NCBI GenBank assembly: GCA_003249035.1
Contig: QBMK01000001.1
Span: 1 to 64,000 of the forward strand
DNA length: 64,000 bases
Source of the DNA: Pseudanabaena sp.
Lineage (GTDB): Bacteria > Cyanobacteriota > Cyanobacteriia > Pseudanabaenales > Pseudanabaenaceae
Direction: 5' to 3'
The notes under the pieces: model-generated
What the model saw: only the letters and a program-made list of their open reading frames with translations
What the model was told of the DNA's origin: nothing
Database searches by the model: none
Shown: one piece after another, positions 1 to 11,106 of the stretch
Position numbering within the stretch: the first letter of the stretch is position 1
Layout: each line of letters opens with the position of its first letter
Program-made: the position numbers and the translations under genes

Positions 1-106
1 TGAGACATGGGAAGGTTGCTTAACTTTAGTGTAACAATGGGGCAATATGAGAGTGCCTTGTCTCCTCTTTATTTCCGATGAAGTCTAATTATCATTCCTA
101 ATCAGA

Positions 107-778
107 TCACAAAAGGTCAAATTTTCCTAATCCTTGTCGCACAATCTGAGGGTGAAGATCATCTGTTAAGTCAAGGATTGTTGATACTTCATAGGTATGG
201 TCAGAACCATCATCAATAATCAAATCGACTAATTTAGAGAAGTAATCGAAGAGTTCCATTTTAGGCAATTCGCAAACATTACGCCGTTTCCCATTCTGTT
301 TGCGATCAAAATCTTCTTCATTTATATCATCTTCCACTAAATTCGCAGATGTAGAAATAATTGGATTATCCAATGCATCAATCAATGCTTGTGATACTCC
401 ATGATCGGGAACTCGAATTCCAGTGGTTTTACGTTTTGGATTCAATACTAATTTCGGGACAAGCTTAGTTGCTGGCAAAATGAACGTGAATGGACCAGGA
501 ACAAGACTTTTCATAGTTCGATAGTTGACATCAGAGACATTCGCATATTCGGCAATATTAGAGAGTGACGAACATAAAAATGTTAGTGGCTTATCGTTAG
601 ACATCTGCTTTAGTTTGCGAACTCGCTCCAAGGCAGACTTTGACATTAAGTCGCAACCGATCGCATAAACAGTATCCGTCGGGTAGAGCATGATCGCACC
701 ACCACGTAAAGCAGATACGATTTGAGCGATCGAGCGTGGTTGTGGATTGTCAGGATGCAGTCGATAGATCGTAGACAT
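107..778 (-). CDS. Sua5/YciO/YrdC/YwlC family protein (YciO-type)
   Basis: This 223-residue protein has the YrdC fold signature: YPTDTVYAIGCDL near residue 32, then a KPLTFLC strand, PGPFTFILPATK, KRKTTGIRVPDH and a STSANL segment. The family includes L-threonylcarbamoyl-AMP synthases, which act in t6A tRNA modification. The pattern here, with a C-terminal TxxDLTDD and IVRQGLG ending, is closer to E. coli YciO than to TsaC or Sua5, and the extra Sua5 domain is absent. Threonylcarbamoyl-AMP synthase activity is therefore not certain. It lies 75 nt downstream of serS on the same strand, so the two may be co-transcribed. ATG start. Confidence 0.85.
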   Translation of the reverse strand: MSTIYRLHPDNPQPRSIAQIVSALRGGAIMLYPTDTVYAIGCDLMSKSALERVRKLKQMSNDKPLTFLCSSLSNIAEYANVSDVNYRTMKSLVPGPFTFILPATKLVPKLVLNPKRKTTGIRVPDHGVSQALIDALDNPIISTSANLVEDDINEEDFDRKQNGKRRNVCELPKMELFDYFSKLVDLIIDDGSDHTYEVSTILDLTDDLHPQIVRQGLGKFDLL

Positions 779-853
779 GGTTGCGCCTCGCGCTAAGTTT
801 TTTTAACAGCAAGCGCTGTGTGCTGTCTAGGAATCACAAGAAATGTGCTTCTC

Positions 854-2128
854 TTAGAGATATTCTTTGTTCATTAGAGGTTGCAGCACTTCAGGAATTA
901 AGATGCGTCCGTCAGGTTGCTGATAGTTTTCGAGAATAGCAGACATAGTGCGTCCAACAGCCAAGCCTGAACCATTAAGTGTGTGCAGAAACTCGGTTCC
1001 TTTCTTTCCCTTACTCTTAAAGCGAATATTTGCCCGACGAGCCTGAAAATCGTGGAAATTCGAGCAGCTAGAAATTTCGCGATAGGTATTTGCGGTCGGT
1101 AGCCAAACTTCGAGGTCATAGCATTTAGCAGCACTGAAGCCGATATCACCTGTGCAGAGTTCGACGACACGATAGGGAAGTTTTAATGCTTGCAAAATCG
1201 ATTCAGCATCGCGCACTAGTTTTTCATGCTCATCTGACGAGTTTTCAGGAAGCACAAATTTGACCAGCTCGACTTTATTGAACTGGTGCAGTCTGATTAA
1301 GCCTCTAGTATCGCGTCCATAGCTCCCCGCTTCACGGCGAAAACAAGGTGTATAGGCACAATGATGAACTGGTAGAGTCTCACTATCAAAGATTTCATCA
1401 CGATACAAATTCGTAACGGGAACTTCGGCTGTAGGAATCAACCATAGTTCATCTTCCACACATTTAAATAGGTCTTCAGCAAACTTGGGTAATTGTCCCG
1501 TGCCAGTCATGCTTACCGTATTCACCAAAAGTGGGGGTGCAACTTCCACATAAGCATTGGCGGTATGAGTATTCAGCATGAACTGAATAAGCGCTCGTTC
1601 AAGAGCAGCACCTGCTCCGATTAAGTTAACAAAGCGAGCTTGAGCAATTTTGACAGCGCGTTCAAAGTTGAGAATTCCTAATTTCTCACCGATTTCCCAG
1701 TGAGGCAGAATGTCGGTGCGTGTAGTTTTATATTCATCTCCCCAACGCCGCACTTCGACATTTTCGGTTTCATTCGCGCCAATGGGAGTTGTTTCGCTCG
1801 GCAAATTTGGCAAAGTCATCAAAATGGCATTGCTTTCTTCTCGAAGTGCTCTTTCCTTGGGTTCTAGTTCCGCTAGCAATTGTTTGACTTCAGGCGATCG
1901 CGCTTTTAAAGCTTGGATTTCTGATTCTGGCGCACCAGATTTCATTTTGATGCCAACTTGCTTGCCGATGTCATTGCTTTCCGCTTGCAAATGCGATCGC
2001 TGAGTTTCTAATGCACGAACTTCCTGCTCTAGTTCGACCAATCTACTAATGTCGTAACCTTTGCCTCGAGTGTTGAGGCGAGCTTGCACCTGTTCGGGCT
2101 GCGATCGCACGAGCTTAATGTCTAACAC
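854..2128 (-). CDS. serS: Seryl-tRNA synthetase
   Basis: A 424-residue class II aminoacyl-tRNA synthetase that charges tRNA-Ser in the cytoplasm. The N-terminal third is the expected long coiled-coil arm, starting [15 protein letters not shown] and rich in E, R, K and Q. The catalytic core shows TAEVPVTNL, the motif 2 region [22 protein letters not shown] and the motif 3 region [19 protein letters not shown]. Length is normal for the family. The start is GTG at 2128, chosen because it gives the usual MLDIK N-terminus. The gene is divergent from the ribosomal operon across a roughly 500 nt spacer. Confidence 0.97.
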   Translation of the reverse strand: MLDIKLVRSQPEQVQARLNTRGKGYDISRLVELEQEVRALETQRSHLQAESNDIGKQVGIKMKSGAPESEIQALKARSPEVKQLLAELEPKERALREESNAILMTLPNLPSETTPIGANETENVEVRRWGDEYKTTRTDILPHWEIGEKLGILNFERAVKIAQARFVNLIGAGAALERALIQFMLNTHTANAYVEVAPPLLVNTVSMTGTGQLPKFAEDLFKCVEDELWLIPTAEVPVTNLYRDEIFDSETLPVHHCAYTPCFRREAGSYGRDTRGLIRLHQFNKVELVKFVLPENSSDEHEKLVRDAESILQALKLPYRVVELCTGDIGFSAAKCYDLEVWLPTANTYREISSCSNFHDFQARRANIRFKSKGKKGTEFLHTLNGSGLAVGRTMSAILENYQQPDGRILIPEVLQPLMNKEYL

Positions 2129-2634
2129 GGACTTTTATTTACCTAAACGCACTCAAAGCATCATAACGCAGAGTATTACAGTTATGGCGTATTGCCTGAC
2201 CATCGCTAAGATCCTTATTTGATGTGGGAAATGACCGCAGCAATTAGCCTTATTTTCTATATTTTCAATTATTTTACAAAAAATATAGACAAAACATCTC
2301 ACATAGAGTTATGATTGCTAATCGTGACTAAAAACAGAAACTAAGTGAAATAAACCAATGCGTTTGCTTCCTTAAGTCTGAGTCACGCTTTGGTATAGCA
2401 AAACAAAGAAATTCAAAATTCTTTTAACCTATAACAACCAACCCAAGAGATTGAGTTTCTCACGTCTAGTAGTTTGACTAGACATCTTCTGTAAGTCGTC
2501 TCGAAGTCCGTTAAATAGCCTTCAAAAACAATACTTCTTACTAAGATCGAAACCGATCTCTTTTGAGCCTGTCAAAAATCGGCAGATTTCTTTCTGCGCG
2601 AAAATTTGAAGTCAAGCAAGCGGAGCTAATTTTA
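2129..2634. other. Divergent intergenic region upstream of the ribosomal operon
   Basis: About 500 nt of AT-rich sequence between the serS start (minus) and the rplC start (plus). It holds no convincing gene. Two inverted repeats are visible close to rplC: GTCTAGT/ACTAGAC at 2464-2483, and AGATCG/CGATCT at 2543-2558. They could shape the mRNA leader of the operon, where many bacteria have autoregulatory sites, but neither matches a leader I can name. An in-frame TTG extension of rplC back to 2563 falls in this region and is not favoured as a start. Confidence 0.5.
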
Positions 2635-3276
2635 ATGACTGTCGGAATTCTCGGCACAAAACTTGGGATGACCCAAGTATTCGATTCGGATGGCAACGCT
2701 GTTCCTGTAACCGTTGTCCTAGCAGGTCCCTGCACAATCACTCAAGTCAAGACCGAAACCAAAGAGGGCTACAAAGCCATTCAAATTGGTTTCGGGAAGA
2801 CTCGCGAAAAACTTCTCAGTAAGCCAGAGCTGGGACATTTGAAAGTCTCAGGCGCTGAACCTGTTAAGCATCTTCGTGAATATCGTCTTGATAATGTTAG
2901 TGATTTCACTATTGGTCAGACTCTAGATGTAAGTCAGTTCAAGGATGGAGACATCGTTGATGTGATTGGAACTAGCATCGGTAAAGGTTTTGCTGGTTAC
3001 CAAAAGCGCCACAACTTTGCTCGTGGTCCAATGGCTCACGGTTCTAAGAACCACAGGCAACCTGGCTCGACTGGAGCGGGTACAACCCCTGGTCGTGTAT
3101 ATCCTGGTAAGCGCATGGCTGGTCGTCTTGGCGGTAAGCAAATCACCGTAAAGAAACTAGTTATAGTCAAAGTCGATGCAGCGAACAATGTGCTGCTAAT
3201 CAAAGGAGCAGTCCCTGGTAAGCCCGGCGCATTGCTTAACGTCATTCCTACCGTGATTATCGGCAAGGCTAAATAA
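2635..3276 (+). CDS. rplC: 50S ribosomal protein L3
   Basis: A 213-residue L3, an early-assembly 23S rRNA-binding protein near the peptidyl-transferase centre. The N-terminus [16 protein letters not shown] and the signature [17 protein letters not shown] are diagnostic. The frame stays open upstream to a TTG at 2563, but the family start is the ATG at 2635, preceded by a purine-rich CGGAGC at 2621. It is the first gene of the S10-spc cluster here. rpsJ, which precedes rplC in many bacteria, is not directly upstream, as is common in cyanobacteria. Confidence 0.97.
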   Translation: MTVGILGTKLGMTQVFDSDGNAVPVTVVLAGPCTITQVKTETKEGYKAIQIGFGKTREKLLSKPELGHLKVSGAEPVKHLREYRLDNVSDFTIGQTLDVSQFKDGDIVDVIGTSIGKGFAGYQKRHNFARGPMAHGSKNHRQPGSTGAGTTPGRVYPGKRMAGRLGGKQITVKKLVIVKVDAANNVLLIKGAVPGKPGALLNVIPTVIIGKAK

Positions 3277-3343
3277 AGGCGCAAGTAAAGGCGCGAAATA
3301 AAGACTAGGTAGTTTGTTCGTGAGATCGAGAGAATATTAAGTT

Positions 3344-4018
3344 ATGCCTACAGTAATAGATTGGACAGGGAATGAAGTCGGTGAAGTAAGCCTTGATTTG
3401 CGCGTTGCTAAAGAAGCAAGTGCAAAGGGTTTAGTTCATCGCGCCCTCGTCAGACAGTTAGCCAATGCCCGTCAAGGCACAGCCAGCAGTAAGACTCGCT
3501 CTGAAGTCCGTGGTGGTGGTCGCAAGCCTTTTAGACAAAAAGGCACTGGTCGTGCCCGCCAAGGTTCCACAAGGTCGCCCCTCACCCGTGGTGGTGGTGC
3601 AATCTTTGGACCTAAGCCTAGAGATTACGAAACCAAGATGAACCGAAAGGAACGTCGTCTGGCTCTTCGTACTGCATTTATCGGTCGTAGCGCCGATTTG
3701 ATTATTGTTGAAGATTTTGCCGTAAATCTTACTCAGCCTAAGACGAAAGAATTATGTCAAGCTCTCGAGCGTTGGGGTGTGACGGTTGGTAAAAAGACCC
3801 TGATCATTACCGATCGCAAAGAAGAAAACATTGTTCTGTCGGCACGTAACATTCAAAAGTTGCAATTAATTGCCGCCGATCAGCTCAACATGTTCGACAT
3901 TCTTAATTCTGAAAAAATTGTGGCAACTCGCTCAGCGATCGCCAAAATTCATGAAGTATATGGTGGCGATGCAAAGTTGGCAACCGAGATCGTAACTACG
4001 GTCGAAGACGCAGAATAA
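3344..4018 (+). CDS. rplD: 50S ribosomal protein L4
   Basis: A 224-residue L4 lining the peptide exit tunnel. The extended basic loop that reaches into the tunnel is clear: [19 protein letters not shown], then [14 protein letters not shown]. It begins 67 nt after rplC. That spacer holds a short imperfect direct repeat (GGCGCAAGTAAA, then GGCGCGAAATAAA). In E. coli L4 autoregulates the S10 operon. No matching leader can be identified here, so regulation is unknown. Confidence 0.97.
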   Translation: MPTVIDWTGNEVGEVSLDLRVAKEASAKGLVHRALVRQLANARQGTASSKTRSEVRGGGRKPFRQKGTGRARQGSTRSPLTRGGGAIFGPKPRDYETKMNRKERRLALRTAFIGRSADLIIVEDFAVNLTQPKTKELCQALERWGVTVGKKTLIITDRKEENIVLSARNIQKLQLIAADQLNMFDILNSEKIVATRSAIAKIHEVYGGDAKLATEIVTTVEDAE

Positions 4019-4046
4019 CGGAATCTAAGTAGAAGAAAGAAACACC

Positions 4047-4361
4047 ATGGCTAAGATCCCCACCGAGTTCGACCCCCGTCGTTTGCCCGACATCATTCGT
4101 CGCCCTCTGCTCAATGAAAAAGCAACTCGACAACTGGAAAGCAACAAGTACACATTTGATGTTTTTCATGATGCTACTAAACCTGAGATCAAGGCAGCTA
4201 TCGAAAGCCTCTTCTCAGTTACGGTCAAGAAAGTGAACACCCATAACCCACCCGCACAAGCGCGCCGGATCGGTAAGTTCGCAGGCAAACGCGCTCAAAT
4301 CAAAAGAGCGATCGTCACCCTCGCAGAAGGCAGCAAAATCGATTTGTTCCCCGATGTGTAA
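4047..4361 (+). CDS. rplW: 50S ribosomal protein L23
   Basis: A 104-residue L23, located at the tunnel exit where trigger factor and SRP dock. The N-terminal [18 protein letters not shown] and the central [20 protein letters not shown] match the family. It has a short N-terminal lead ([15 protein letters not shown]). It is 28 nt from rplD and 62 nt from rplB, within the co-directional cluster. Confidence 0.96.
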   Translation: MAKIPTEFDPRRLPDIIRRPLLNEKATRQLESNKYTFDVFHDATKPEIKAAIESLFSVTVKKVNTHNPPAQARRIGKFAGKRAQIKRAIVTLAEGSKIDLFPDV

Positions 4362-4423
4362 GCAATAGCTTTTTACGAAAAAGGCAAAATCAGAGAACTG
4401 TTCTTTAACAAAATCAGACAATT

Positions 4424-5290
4424 ATGGGCGTTCGTGCATATAAACCGTATACCGCTAGTACAAGACAAACCGTTGTCTCGGACTTCTCGGAAATCACCAA
4501 ATCAGAACCCGAAAAGTCTCTAACCAGCCATGTCCATCGTAAAAGAGGACGCAATAACCGTGGTGTCATCACTAGCCGCAGACGTGGCGGTGGTCACAAG
4601 CGTCTATATCGAATCATCGATTTCAAACGCAACAAACGCGACATCATCGCCGAAGTAATTGCGATCGAGTACGATCCTAACCGCACTTCTCGGATTGCAC
4701 TTCTCCAGTATGAAGATGGCGAAAAGAGATACATCCTTGCACCAAAAGGCATTGCTGTCGGCAACAAAATCCTAGCTGGCTCAAGTAACGTCCCCTTTGA
4801 AATCGGTAACGCGATGCCATTGGTAAACATCCCCCTCGGTACGATTGTTCACAACGTTGAACTCGTTCCTGGTAAGGGTGGACAAATTGTGCGATCGGCT
4901 GGTGCTGGCGCTCAAATTGCTGCGAAAGAAGGAGATTTCGTTACCCTCAAGCTTCCTTCTAGCGAAGTTCGCTTGATTCGTAAAGATTGTTTTGCCACCA
5001 TCGGACAGGTTGGCAACCTCGATCACAGCAATACCAGTCTTGGTAAAGCGGGTCGTAGTCGTTGGTTGAACCGTCGTCCAAAAGTCCGTGGTATGGCGAT
5101 GAACCCCATCGACCACCCTCATGGTGGCGGAGAAGGTTGCGCTCCGATTGGACGCAGTGGTCCTGTTACACCTTGGGGCAAGCCAACCTTGGGCTACAAG
5201 ACGCGCAAGAAAGGTAAACTCAGCGATGCCTTGATTGTACGTCGCCGTCGCAAGTCCTCGAAGCGCGGTAAGGGCGGACGAAACGCCTAA
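4424..5290 (+). CDS. rplB: 50S ribosomal protein L2
   Basis: A 288-residue L2, required for subunit association and peptidyl-transferase activity. The N-terminus [15 protein letters not shown] is typical. The C-terminal [12 protein letters not shown] loop holds the conserved histidine implicated in peptidyl transfer. The very basic tail ends in [12 protein letters not shown]. It is followed by a 12-bp hairpin in the 62 nt gap before rpsS. Confidence 0.97.
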   Translation: MGVRAYKPYTASTRQTVVSDFSEITKSEPEKSLTSHVHRKRGRNNRGVITSRRRGGGHKRLYRIIDFKRNKRDIIAEVIAIEYDPNRTSRIALLQYEDGEKRYILAPKGIAVGNKILAGSSNVPFEIGNAMPLVNIPLGTIVHNVELVPGKGGQIVRSAGAGAQIAAKEGDFVTLKLPSSEVRLIRKDCFATIGQVGNLDHSNTSLGKAGRSRWLNRRPKVRGMAMNPIDHPHGGGEGCAPIGRSGPVTPWGKPTLGYKTRKKGKLSDALIVRRRRKSSKRGKGGRNA

Positions 5291-5292
5291 TC

Positions 5293-5323
5293 ATATATTT
5301 TCCCACGAAGCGGGAAAATATAT
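5293..5323. other. Intra-operon hairpin between rplB and rpsS
   Basis: A perfect 12-bp inverted repeat (ATATATTTTCCC with GGGAAAATATAT, loop ACGAAGC) sits inside the ribosomal operon. It has no run of T after the stem and lies between two essential co-directional genes. It is more likely an RNA processing, stability or partial attenuation element than a full terminator. Confidence 0.6.
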
Positions 5324-5352
5324 ATCCAAAGTTTTTACAGAGAGAACAAATT

Positions 5353-5631
5353 ATGACGCGATCGCTAAAAAAAGGTCCCTTTGTTGCCGATCACCTAATG
5401 ACCAAAATTGAAAAGCTGAACGCCAAAGGCGAAAAGCAAGTTATCAAAACATGGTCACGCGCTTCCACAATTCTTCCTCAAATGATCGGGCACACCATTG
5501 CTTGTCACAACGGAAAACAGCACGTTCCTGTATATGTCACGGAGCAAATGGTAGGACACAAACTCGGTGAGTTTGCCCCTACCCGCACCTTCCGTGGTCA
5601 TGCCAAGAGCGACAAAAAGGCAAAGAGATAG
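5353..5631 (+). CDS. rpsS: 30S ribosomal protein S19
   Basis: A 92-residue S19 of the 30S head. Diagnostic segments are [13 protein letters not shown] at the N-terminus and [20 protein letters not shown] with [10 protein letters not shown] toward the C-terminus. ATG start with AGAGAGAAC upstream. It lies 18 nt before rplV. Confidence 0.97.
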   Translation: MTRSLKKGPFVADHLMTKIEKLNAKGEKQVIKTWSRASTILPQMIGHTIACHNGKQHVPVYVTEQMVGHKLGEFAPTRTFRGHAKSDKKAKR

Positions 5632-5649
5632 GTAGACAGGTAAATAAAA

Positions 5650-6006
5650 ATGATCCTTGCCCAAAACGAAATTCCTGCCGTAGCCAAATATATTCGGATG
5701 TCACCTCACAAGGTGCGTCGAGTACTCGACCAAATCCGTGGTCGTAGCTACCGCGAAGCATTGATGATTCTTGAGTTCATGCCTTATCGTTCCTGCGAAC
5801 CAATCACGAAAGTGTTGCGTTCCGCTGTAGCTAATGCTGAGCACAATTCAGGACTCGATCCTGCATCTCTATTTGTTAATCAAGCCTACGCTGACATGGG
5901 ACCTAGCCTCAAACGCTTCCGTCCTCGCGCCCAAGGTCGCGCTTATCAAATTCGTAAGCCGACTTGCCACATTACGATTACCGTCAAACCATCGGAGGAA
6001 GAATAG
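5650..6006 (+). CDS. rplV: 50S ribosomal protein L22
   Basis: A 118-residue L22 that contributes to the narrow part of the exit tunnel. The motif [20 protein letters not shown] and the C-terminal [20 protein letters not shown] loop and strand are as expected. It ends 2 nt before the rpsC ATG, so the two are probably translationally coupled. Confidence 0.97.
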   Translation: MILAQNEIPAVAKYIRMSPHKVRRVLDQIRGRSYREALMILEFMPYRSCEPITKVLRSAVANAEHNSGLDPASLFVNQAYADMGPSLKRFRPRAQGRAYQIRKPTCHITITVKPSEEE

Positions 6007-6008
6007 GT

Positions 6009-6755
6009 ATGGGTCAGAAGATTCACCCAACAGGGTTACGCCTCGGCATCACCAAGTCTCATCTTTCCCGTTGGTATGCTGATGTCAATCGCTACGGCAT
6101 TCTTGCAGAAGAAGATAGCAAAATTCGTAAGTTTATCGAAAAAACTTTGAGTAATGCTGGTATCGCTGAAATCTTGATCGATCGCAAAGCCGATCAAGTA
6201 GATCTCGAAATCCGTACTGCTCGCCCAGGAGTTGTTGTCGGTCGTGGTGGTGCTGGTATTGAACAACTGCGTGTTGGACTAGTCAAGTACCTTGAACAAG
6301 ATGGTTCTCTAAAAAAGACAGGGACTAGTCAAGTTCGAATTAATGTCACCGAAGTAACCAGAGTTGATGCGGAGGCGCCTCTCATCGCTGAATACATAGC
6401 GCAACAAATCGAACGTCGTGTTTCCTTCCGCCGTGTTGTTCGCCAAGCAATCCAAAGAGCACAGCGTGCAGGCATTGAAGGAATCAAGGTGCAAATCAGT
6501 GGTCGTTTGAACGGTGCTGAAATCGCCAGAACTGAGTGGGTGCGCGAAGGTCGTGTTCCTTTGCATACATTGCGTGCTGACATTGACTATAGCTACAAAA
6601 CTTCTAGAACTATTTATGGTGTCATTGGCATCAAGGTCTGGATCTTTAAAGGCGAAATCATCCAAGGCGAAGAAGCCCCTGCTCCAGCCGCACAACCCCG
6701 TCGTCGCCAGCAACGTCGTCCCCAATTTGAGGATCGTTCTAGCGCTGAAGGATAA
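6009..6755 (+). CDS. rpsC: 30S ribosomal protein S3
   Basis: A 248-residue S3 at the mRNA entry site of the 30S subunit. It starts [16 protein letters not shown]. The KH domain carries the [18 protein letters not shown] loop, and the S3 C-terminal domain includes [17 protein letters not shown]. The tail is rich in arginine and glutamine (RRRQQRRPQ). An open extension back to a TTG at 5964 overlaps rplV and is rejected because the family start MGQK is at 6009. Confidence 0.97.
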   Translation: MGQKIHPTGLRLGITKSHLSRWYADVNRYGILAEEDSKIRKFIEKTLSNAGIAEILIDRKADQVDLEIRTARPGVVVGRGGAGIEQLRVGLVKYLEQDGSLKKTGTSQVRINVTEVTRVDAEAPLIAEYIAQQIERRVSFRRVVRQAIQRAQRAGIEGIKVQISGRLNGAEIARTEWVREGRVPLHTLRADIDYSYKTSRTIYGVIGIKVWIFKGEIIQGEEAPAPAAQPRRRQQRRPQFEDRSSAEG

Positions 6756-6781
6756 ACTTCTGTTATCTAGAGTTTTGAATC

Positions 6782-7195
6782 ATGTTAAGTCCTAAACGTA
6801 CAAAATTTCGTAAGCAGCAACGCGGACGGATGGCGGGTCCCGCTACCAGAGGAGCTGAAATCAACTTTGGTGATTACGCCATGCAGGCTTTAGAGCCTTC
6901 TTGGATTACCGCCCGTCAAATCGAAGCTGCAAGACGCGCCATGAACCGCTACATCCGTCGCGGAGGCAAAATTTGGATTCGCATTTTCCCTGACAAACCC
7001 GTAACTATGCGTCCTGCTGAAACCCGCATGGGTTCTGGTAAAGGGGCTCCAGAGTTTTGGGTGTCAGTCGTCAAGCCCGGCCGCATCATGTTTGAAGTGG
7101 CAGGCGTGAGCGAAGAAACTGCAAGAGAAGCAATTCGGTTGGCTGCAGCTAAGATGCCAATCAAAACCAAATTTGTTATCCGCGAGAAGGAGTAA
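6782..7195 (+). CDS. rplP: 50S ribosomal protein L16
   Basis: A 137-residue L16 beside the A-site t[22 protein letters not shown] at the N-terminus and the signature [20 protein letters not shown] are diagnostic. It is 26 nt after rpsC and ends 4 nt before the rpmC start. Confidence 0.97.
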   Translation: MLSPKRTKFRKQQRGRMAGPATRGAEINFGDYAMQALEPSWITARQIEAARRAMNRYIRRGGKIWIRIFPDKPVTMRPAETRMGSGKGAPEFWVSVVKPGRIMFEVAGVSEETAREAIRLAAAKMPIKTKFVIREKE

Positions 7196-7199
7196 GAAT

Positions 7200-7403
7200 A
7201 TGGCACTCCCAAAAGTCCAAGAAACTAGAGAGCTATCTGATGATGAGTTGCAAGCTCAGATCTTGACCGTCAAGAAAGAGCTATTTGATCTGCGCTTCAA
7301 GCAGGCAACTAGACAACCCGTCCAGCCACATCAGTTCCAACATGCTAAGCATCGTTTGTCTCAGCTGATGACCGTCGAACGTGAACGTCAGTCCAGAGCT
7401 TAA
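7200..7403 (+). CDS. rpmC: 50S ribosomal protein L29
   Basis: A 67-residue L29, a two-helix protein near the tunnel exit. The sequence after the start reads [20 protein letters not shown], then [15 protein letters not shown], which is the family signature. An upstream in-frame start at 7173 overlaps rplP; the ATG at 7200, preceded by GAGAAGGAG, is the better choice. Confidence 0.95.
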   Translation: MALPKVQETRELSDDELQAQILTVKKELFDLRFKQATRQPVQPHQFQHAKHRLSQLMTVERERQSRA

Positions 7404-7436
7404 GAAAGCTATTTACAAAACATAGGAATTTTAGCA

Positions 7437-7688
7437 ATGGCAGTTAAAGAAAAAGTTGGCGTTGTCGTCAGCGACAAAATGCAGAAAACGGTGGTTGTCG
7501 CGGTTGAAAACCGTACATCTCACCCCAAATATGGAAAAATCGTGGTCAAGACTACTAAGTTTAAAGCCCACGATGAAGAAGATAAAACCCGTGAAGGCGA
7601 TCGCGTCAAAATTCGGGAAACCCGTCCCCTCAGCCGTACAAAGCGATGGGAAGTTGTAGAGATTCTCTCATCTAGCTCGGAAGCATAA
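7437..7688 (+). CDS. rpsQ: 30S ribosomal protein S17
   Basis: An 83-residue S17, an OB-fold 16S rRNA-binding protein. [17 protein letters not shown] and [19 protein letters not shown] are characteristic. It lies between rpmC (33 nt gap) and rplN (3 nt gap), the conserved order. Confidence 0.96.
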   Translation: MAVKEKVGVVVSDKMQKTVVVAVENRTSHPKYGKIVVKTTKFKAHDEEDKTREGDRVKIRETRPLSRTKRWEVVEILSSSSEA

Positions 7689-7691
7689 GCC

Positions 7692-8060
7692 ATGATTCAA
7701 CAAGAGTCTTATTTAAATGTGGCGGATAATAGTGGAGCTAAAAAACTACTATGTATCCGCGTACTGGCTGGTGGTAACCGTGCCTTTGGCGGAGTTGGTG
7801 ATGTGATTATCGCCACTGTCAAAGATGCGGCTCCTAACATGCCAGTCAAAAAATCGGATGTTGTCCGCGCTGTCATTGTTCGTACAAGAGCATCTATCAA
7901 CCGTGAGAGCGGCATGAGAATTCGTTTTGACGACAATGCTGCCGTAATCATTAACCAAGACGGCAACCCCAAAGGAACCCGCGTATTTGGTCCAGTTGCG
8001 CGTGAGTTGCGGGATAAAAATTTCACTAAAATTATCTCCCTAGCGCCAGAGGTACTGTAA
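7692..8060 (+). CDS. rplN: 50S ribosomal protein L14
   Basis: A 122-residue L14 at the subunit interface. [19 protein letters not shown] and the central [20 protein letters not shown] match the family. Its stop overlaps the rplX start by one nucleotide (TAATG), showing translational coupling. Confidence 0.97.
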   Translation: MIQQESYLNVADNSGAKKLLCIRVLAGGNRAFGGVGDVIIATVKDAAPNMPVKKSDVVRAVIVRTRASINRESGMRIRFDDNAAVIINQDGNPKGTRVFGPVARELRDKNFTKIISLAPEVL

Positions 8061-8443
8061 TGTCATTCAAGTCAAAGCCTGCCTATCGCGGCAACCGTAA
8101 GTCTTTCAAGATTCACGTCAAGAAAGACGATGTAGTACAAGTGATTTCGGGAAGTTCAAAGGGGACTGTTGCTAAAGTTCTTCAAGTTTTCCCAAAGGAC
8201 AGCACCATCCTAGTTGAAGGTGTGAATGTCAAGACCAAGCATATCAAGCCTCAAGCTGATGGCGAGTCTGGGCAAATCATCACCCGCGAATTTCCGATTC
8301 ACAGTTCTAAAGTATTGTTGTATTCCGAAAAGGAAAAGATCGCTAGCCGTTCTTGCTACACCTTTACGGACGATGGCAAAAAAGTAAGAATGTTGAAAAA
8401 GACTGGCGAAATCGTTGATTCCGTCCAGACTGAAAAGAAATAA
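8060..8443 (+). CDS. rplX: 50S ribosomal protein L24
   Basis: A 127-residue L24, an assembly-initiator protein. The KOW motif is visible as [20 protein letters not shown] near residue 23, followed by [14 protein letters not shown]. It is slightly longer than the E. coli protein because of a C-terminal extension ending SVQTEKK. The start overlaps the rplN stop. Confidence 0.96.
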   Translation: MSFKSKPAYRGNRKSFKIHVKKDDVVQVISGSSKGTVAKVLQVFPKDSTILVEGVNVKTKHIKPQADGESGQIITREFPIHSSKVLLYSEKEKIASRSCYTFTDDGKKVRMLKKTGEIVDSVQTEKK

Positions 8444-8491
8444 TTCTATGCAACCTGACCAAGACCAGGAAAACTCATTGAGGAAGATAAA

Positions 8492-9037
8492 ATGCTAACA
8501 AGATTTACCGAAGTCTATAAGAATCAAGCTGTTCCCAAGTTGATGGAGCAATTTAAATACACCAACATCCACCAAGTTCCTACATTTGAAAAAGTAGTGA
8601 TCAACCGTGGTCTCGGTGAAGCTGCTCAGAATGCTAAATCTTTGGAAGCTTCTTTGATCGAAATTGCCACGATCGCTGGTCAAAAGCCCGTGGTAACTAG
8701 AGCGAAGAAAGCGATCGCTGGGTTTAAATTGCGTCAAGGAATGCCTGTCGGTATGATGGTCACTCTACGTCGCGACAAGATGAACAACTTCTTGGATCGT
8801 CTGATCAACTTCTCTTTGCCTCGCATCCGTGACTTTCGCGGTGTTAGTCCTAAGAGTTTTGACGGACGTGGTAACTATACCCTCGGTGTCCGCGAGCAAC
8901 TTATCTTCCCCGAAATCAGCTACGACAGTATTGAGCAAATTCGGGGGCTTGATATTTCCATCATTACCACTGCCAACACGGACGAAGAAGGACGTGCGCT
9001 CCTGAAAGCAGTTGGTATGCCCTTTAGAGAATCATAA
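8492..9037 (+). CDS. rplE: 50S ribosomal protein L5
   Basis: A 181-residue L5 that binds 5S rRNA in the central protuberance. Family segments are [37 protein letters not shown] and the C-terminal [20 protein letters not shown]. rpsN does not follow it; rpsH is next after 23 nt, the usual cyanobacterial arrangement. Confidence 0.97.
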   Translation: MLTRFTEVYKNQAVPKLMEQFKYTNIHQVPTFEKVVINRGLGEAAQNAKSLEASLIEIATIAGQKPVVTRAKKAIAGFKLRQGMPVGMMVTLRRDKMNNFLDRLINFSLPRIRDFRGVSPKSFDGRGNYTLGVREQLIFPEISYDSIEQIRGLDISIITTANTDEEGRALLKAVGMPFRES

Positions 9038-9060
9038 GTAGATCGAATTAGGAGATAAGG

Positions 9061-9462
9061 ATGGCTACCAACGACACCATCTCGGACATGCTGACCCGCA
9101 TTCGCAATGCAACACTTGCAAAGCACCAGACAACTTCAATCCCTGCCACAAGGATGACGTTGAGCATTGCCCGAGTGATGAAACAAGAAGGTTTTATCGC
9201 AGATTTTGAAGAAACAGGCGAAAGTATCGACCGCGCCTTGGTCGTTGCCCTCAAGTATGAAGGCAAAACTCGTCAATCGATTATCAAGCGCCTCAAGCGC
9301 GTTAGCAAACCTGGATTACGGGTTTACTCAAACTCTAAAGAATTACCTCGTGTATTGGGTGGAATTGGCGTTGCCATTATTTCCACATCAAAAGGCATCA
9401 TGACCGATCGCGAAGCACGCAAGCAAGGTGTCGGCGGTGAAGTCCTTTGCTATATCTGGTAA
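9061..9462 (+). CDS. rpsH: 30S ribosomal protein S8
   Basis: A 133-residue S8, a primary 16S rRNA binder. [18 protein letters not shown] at the N-terminus and the C-terminal [19 protein letters not shown] with GGEVLCYIW are diagnostic. The preceding TTAGGAGATAAGG is a good ribosome binding site. Confidence 0.97.
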   Translation: MATNDTISDMLTRIRNATLAKHQTTSIPATRMTLSIARVMKQEGFIADFEETGESIDRALVVALKYEGKTRQSIIKRLKRVSKPGLRVYSNSKELPRVLGGIGVAIISTSKGIMTDREARKQGVGGEVLCYIW

Positions 9463-9498
9463 TTCAGCAAACAACATCACAAGCAACGGAAAACAGAT

Positions 9499-10062
9499 AT
9501 GTCTCGTATTGGAAAACGTCCTATCCCCCTACCTCCTAAGGTTGCGGTGTCCATCGTAGGACAAGAAGTGACAGTAAAAGGACCTAAAGGTGAACTAAAA
9601 CGTTTGCTTCCAGGTACCGTGGAAATTCTCCAAGAAGAAAGCAACTTGGTTGTCAATCGTGCTAATGATTCGCGTCCAGCTCGACAACAGCATGGTCTTT
9701 TTCGCACCCTCGTTGCCAATATGGTTGAAGGTGTGTCAACTGGCTTTAAACGGCGTTTAGAGATCCAAGGCGTTGGTTATCGTGCTAACAAAAGCGGTAG
9801 CAATATCGTTCTTACTGTTGGCTATAGTCACACTGTCGATATCGTTCCTCCTGCGGGAGTCTCGCTGGAAGTCGAAGATGCCACTGGTAAGCAAGTCAAC
9901 CAAGGAACATTTATTTCCGTCAATGGTATTGACAAAGAAATCGTCGGTAACTTAGCAGCAAAAATTCGCGCTGTGCGTCCACCTGAAGTTTACAAAGGTA
10001 AAGGCATCCGCTACCTAGGCGAATTCGTCAGACGTAAGGCTGGGAAGACTGGTAAAAAATAA
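9499..10062 (+). CDS. rplF: 50S ribosomal protein L6
   Basis: A 187-residue L6 near the factor-binding site. It starts [12 protein letters not shown] and has the duplicated L6 fold, with GPKGELKR in the first half and the C-terminal signature [20 protein letters not shown]. It is 11 nt upstream of rplR. Confidence 0.97.
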   Translation: MSRIGKRPIPLPPKVAVSIVGQEVTVKGPKGELKRLLPGTVEILQEESNLVVNRANDSRPARQQHGLFRTLVANMVEGVSTGFKRRLEIQGVGYRANKSGSNIVLTVGYSHTVDIVPPAGVSLEVEDATGKQVNQGTFISVNGIDKEIVGNLAAKIRAVRPPEVYKGKGIRYLGEFVRRKAGKTGKK

Positions 10063-10073
10063 GGTATAGAAAT

Positions 10074-10436
10074 ATGAGTGTCAGTCGTAGACAAGCAACC
10101 ATAAGCCGCCATAAGCGAATTCGTAAAGGTATGTCAGGCACACCCGAACGTCCTCGCCTAGCAATTTATCGCTCCAACAATCACATCGTGGCGCAAGTGA
10201 TTGATGATGTGGCACAGCATACGCTCGTTGCTGCATCGACCCTCGAATCCGATATCCGTGAAGGTCTCAGCACTACTGCCAACTCTGAAGCTTCGGCTAA
10301 GGTTGGTGCTTTGATTGCTGAAAGAGCGATCGCGCAGGGAATTACCAAAGTTGTGTTCGACCGTGGTGGTAACCTCTATCATGGAAGAGTCCAAGCTCTC
10401 GCTGAAGCTGCCCGCGAAGCAGGTCTAGATTTCTAA
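10074..10436 (+). CDS. rplR: 50S ribosomal protein L18
   Basis: A 120-residue L18 that binds 5S r[22 protein letters not shown] with the [14 protein letters not shown] strand, and the C-terminal [24 protein letters not shown], are clear family marks. Confidence 0.97.
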   Translation: MSVSRRQATISRHKRIRKGMSGTPERPRLAIYRSNNHIVAQVIDDVAQHTLVAASTLESDIREGLSTTANSEASAKVGALIAERAIAQGITKVVFDRGGNLYHGRVQALAEAAREAGLDF

Positions 10437-10479
10437 CGCATCGAATCATCCAGCAGTGAATCAGTAGATAGAAACAAAT

Positions 10480-11097
10480 ATGGCTAAGAATAGAGAATCA
10501 AGACCCGGTGGTGGTCGCGACAGTGGCAGCGGCGACAGTGGCGATAACAACCGCGATGAAAAACGTAAAGGCAAGCGCGATAGTAGAAAAAGTGATCGCG
10601 CTCGTACTGAGAAAGAATCTGAATGGCAAGAACGTGTTGTCCAAATCCGCCGCGTAACCAAGGTTGTTAAAGGTGGTAAAAAGCTCAGCTTCCGTGCGAT
10701 CGTGGTCGTCGGTAATGAGAAAGGACAGGTCGGTGTTGGCGTTGGTAAAGCTGCCGATGTTATTAACGCCGTCAAAAAAGGTGTCGCTGATGCTAGAAAG
10801 CACGCGATCGATGTACCTTTGACCAAGAGTAACTCCATTCCACATCCTACTAACGGGATCGGCGGTGGCGCTAAAGTGATGATTCGTCCTGCATCTCCAG
10901 GTACCGGCGTAATTGCTGGGGGCGCTGTCAGAACTGTATTAGAACTAGCTGGTGTCAAGAACATTTTGGCAAAGCAGCTCGGTTCTAGCAGCCCTCTGAA
11001 CAATGCTCGTGCAGCGATCAATGCGCTAGCAACATTGCGTACCTTTGGCGAAGTTGCCAGATCTCGTGGCATTACATTGGAACAGTTATTCAACTAA
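10480..11097 (+). CDS. rpsE: 30S ribosomal protein S5
   Basis: A 205-residue S5, involved in translational fidelity. The first roughly 48 residues are low-complexity and highly charged (G, S, D, R, K, E), an extension beyond the minimal bacterial S5. The S5 double-stranded-RNA-binding domain then begins [18 protein letters not shown]. The [16 protein letters not shown] and [21 protein letters not shown] segments are diagnostic. rpmD does not follow it; rplO is next. Confidence 0.97.
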   Translation: MAKNRESRPGGGRDSGSGDSGDNNRDEKRKGKRDSRKSDRARTEKESEWQERVVQIRRVTKVVKGGKKLSFRAIVVVGNEKGQVGVGVGKAADVINAVKKGVADARKHAIDVPLTKSNSIPHPTNGIGGGAKVMIRPASPGTGVIAGGAVRTVLELAGVKNILAKQLGSSSPLNNARAAINALATLRTFGEVARSRGITLEQLFN

Positions 11098-11106
11098 ATG
11101 AAGCAA

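Noticed and set aside
10461-11093. 210-codon open frame antisense to rpsE
   Set aside because: It is the shadow of the conserved S5 gene, with no independent family match.
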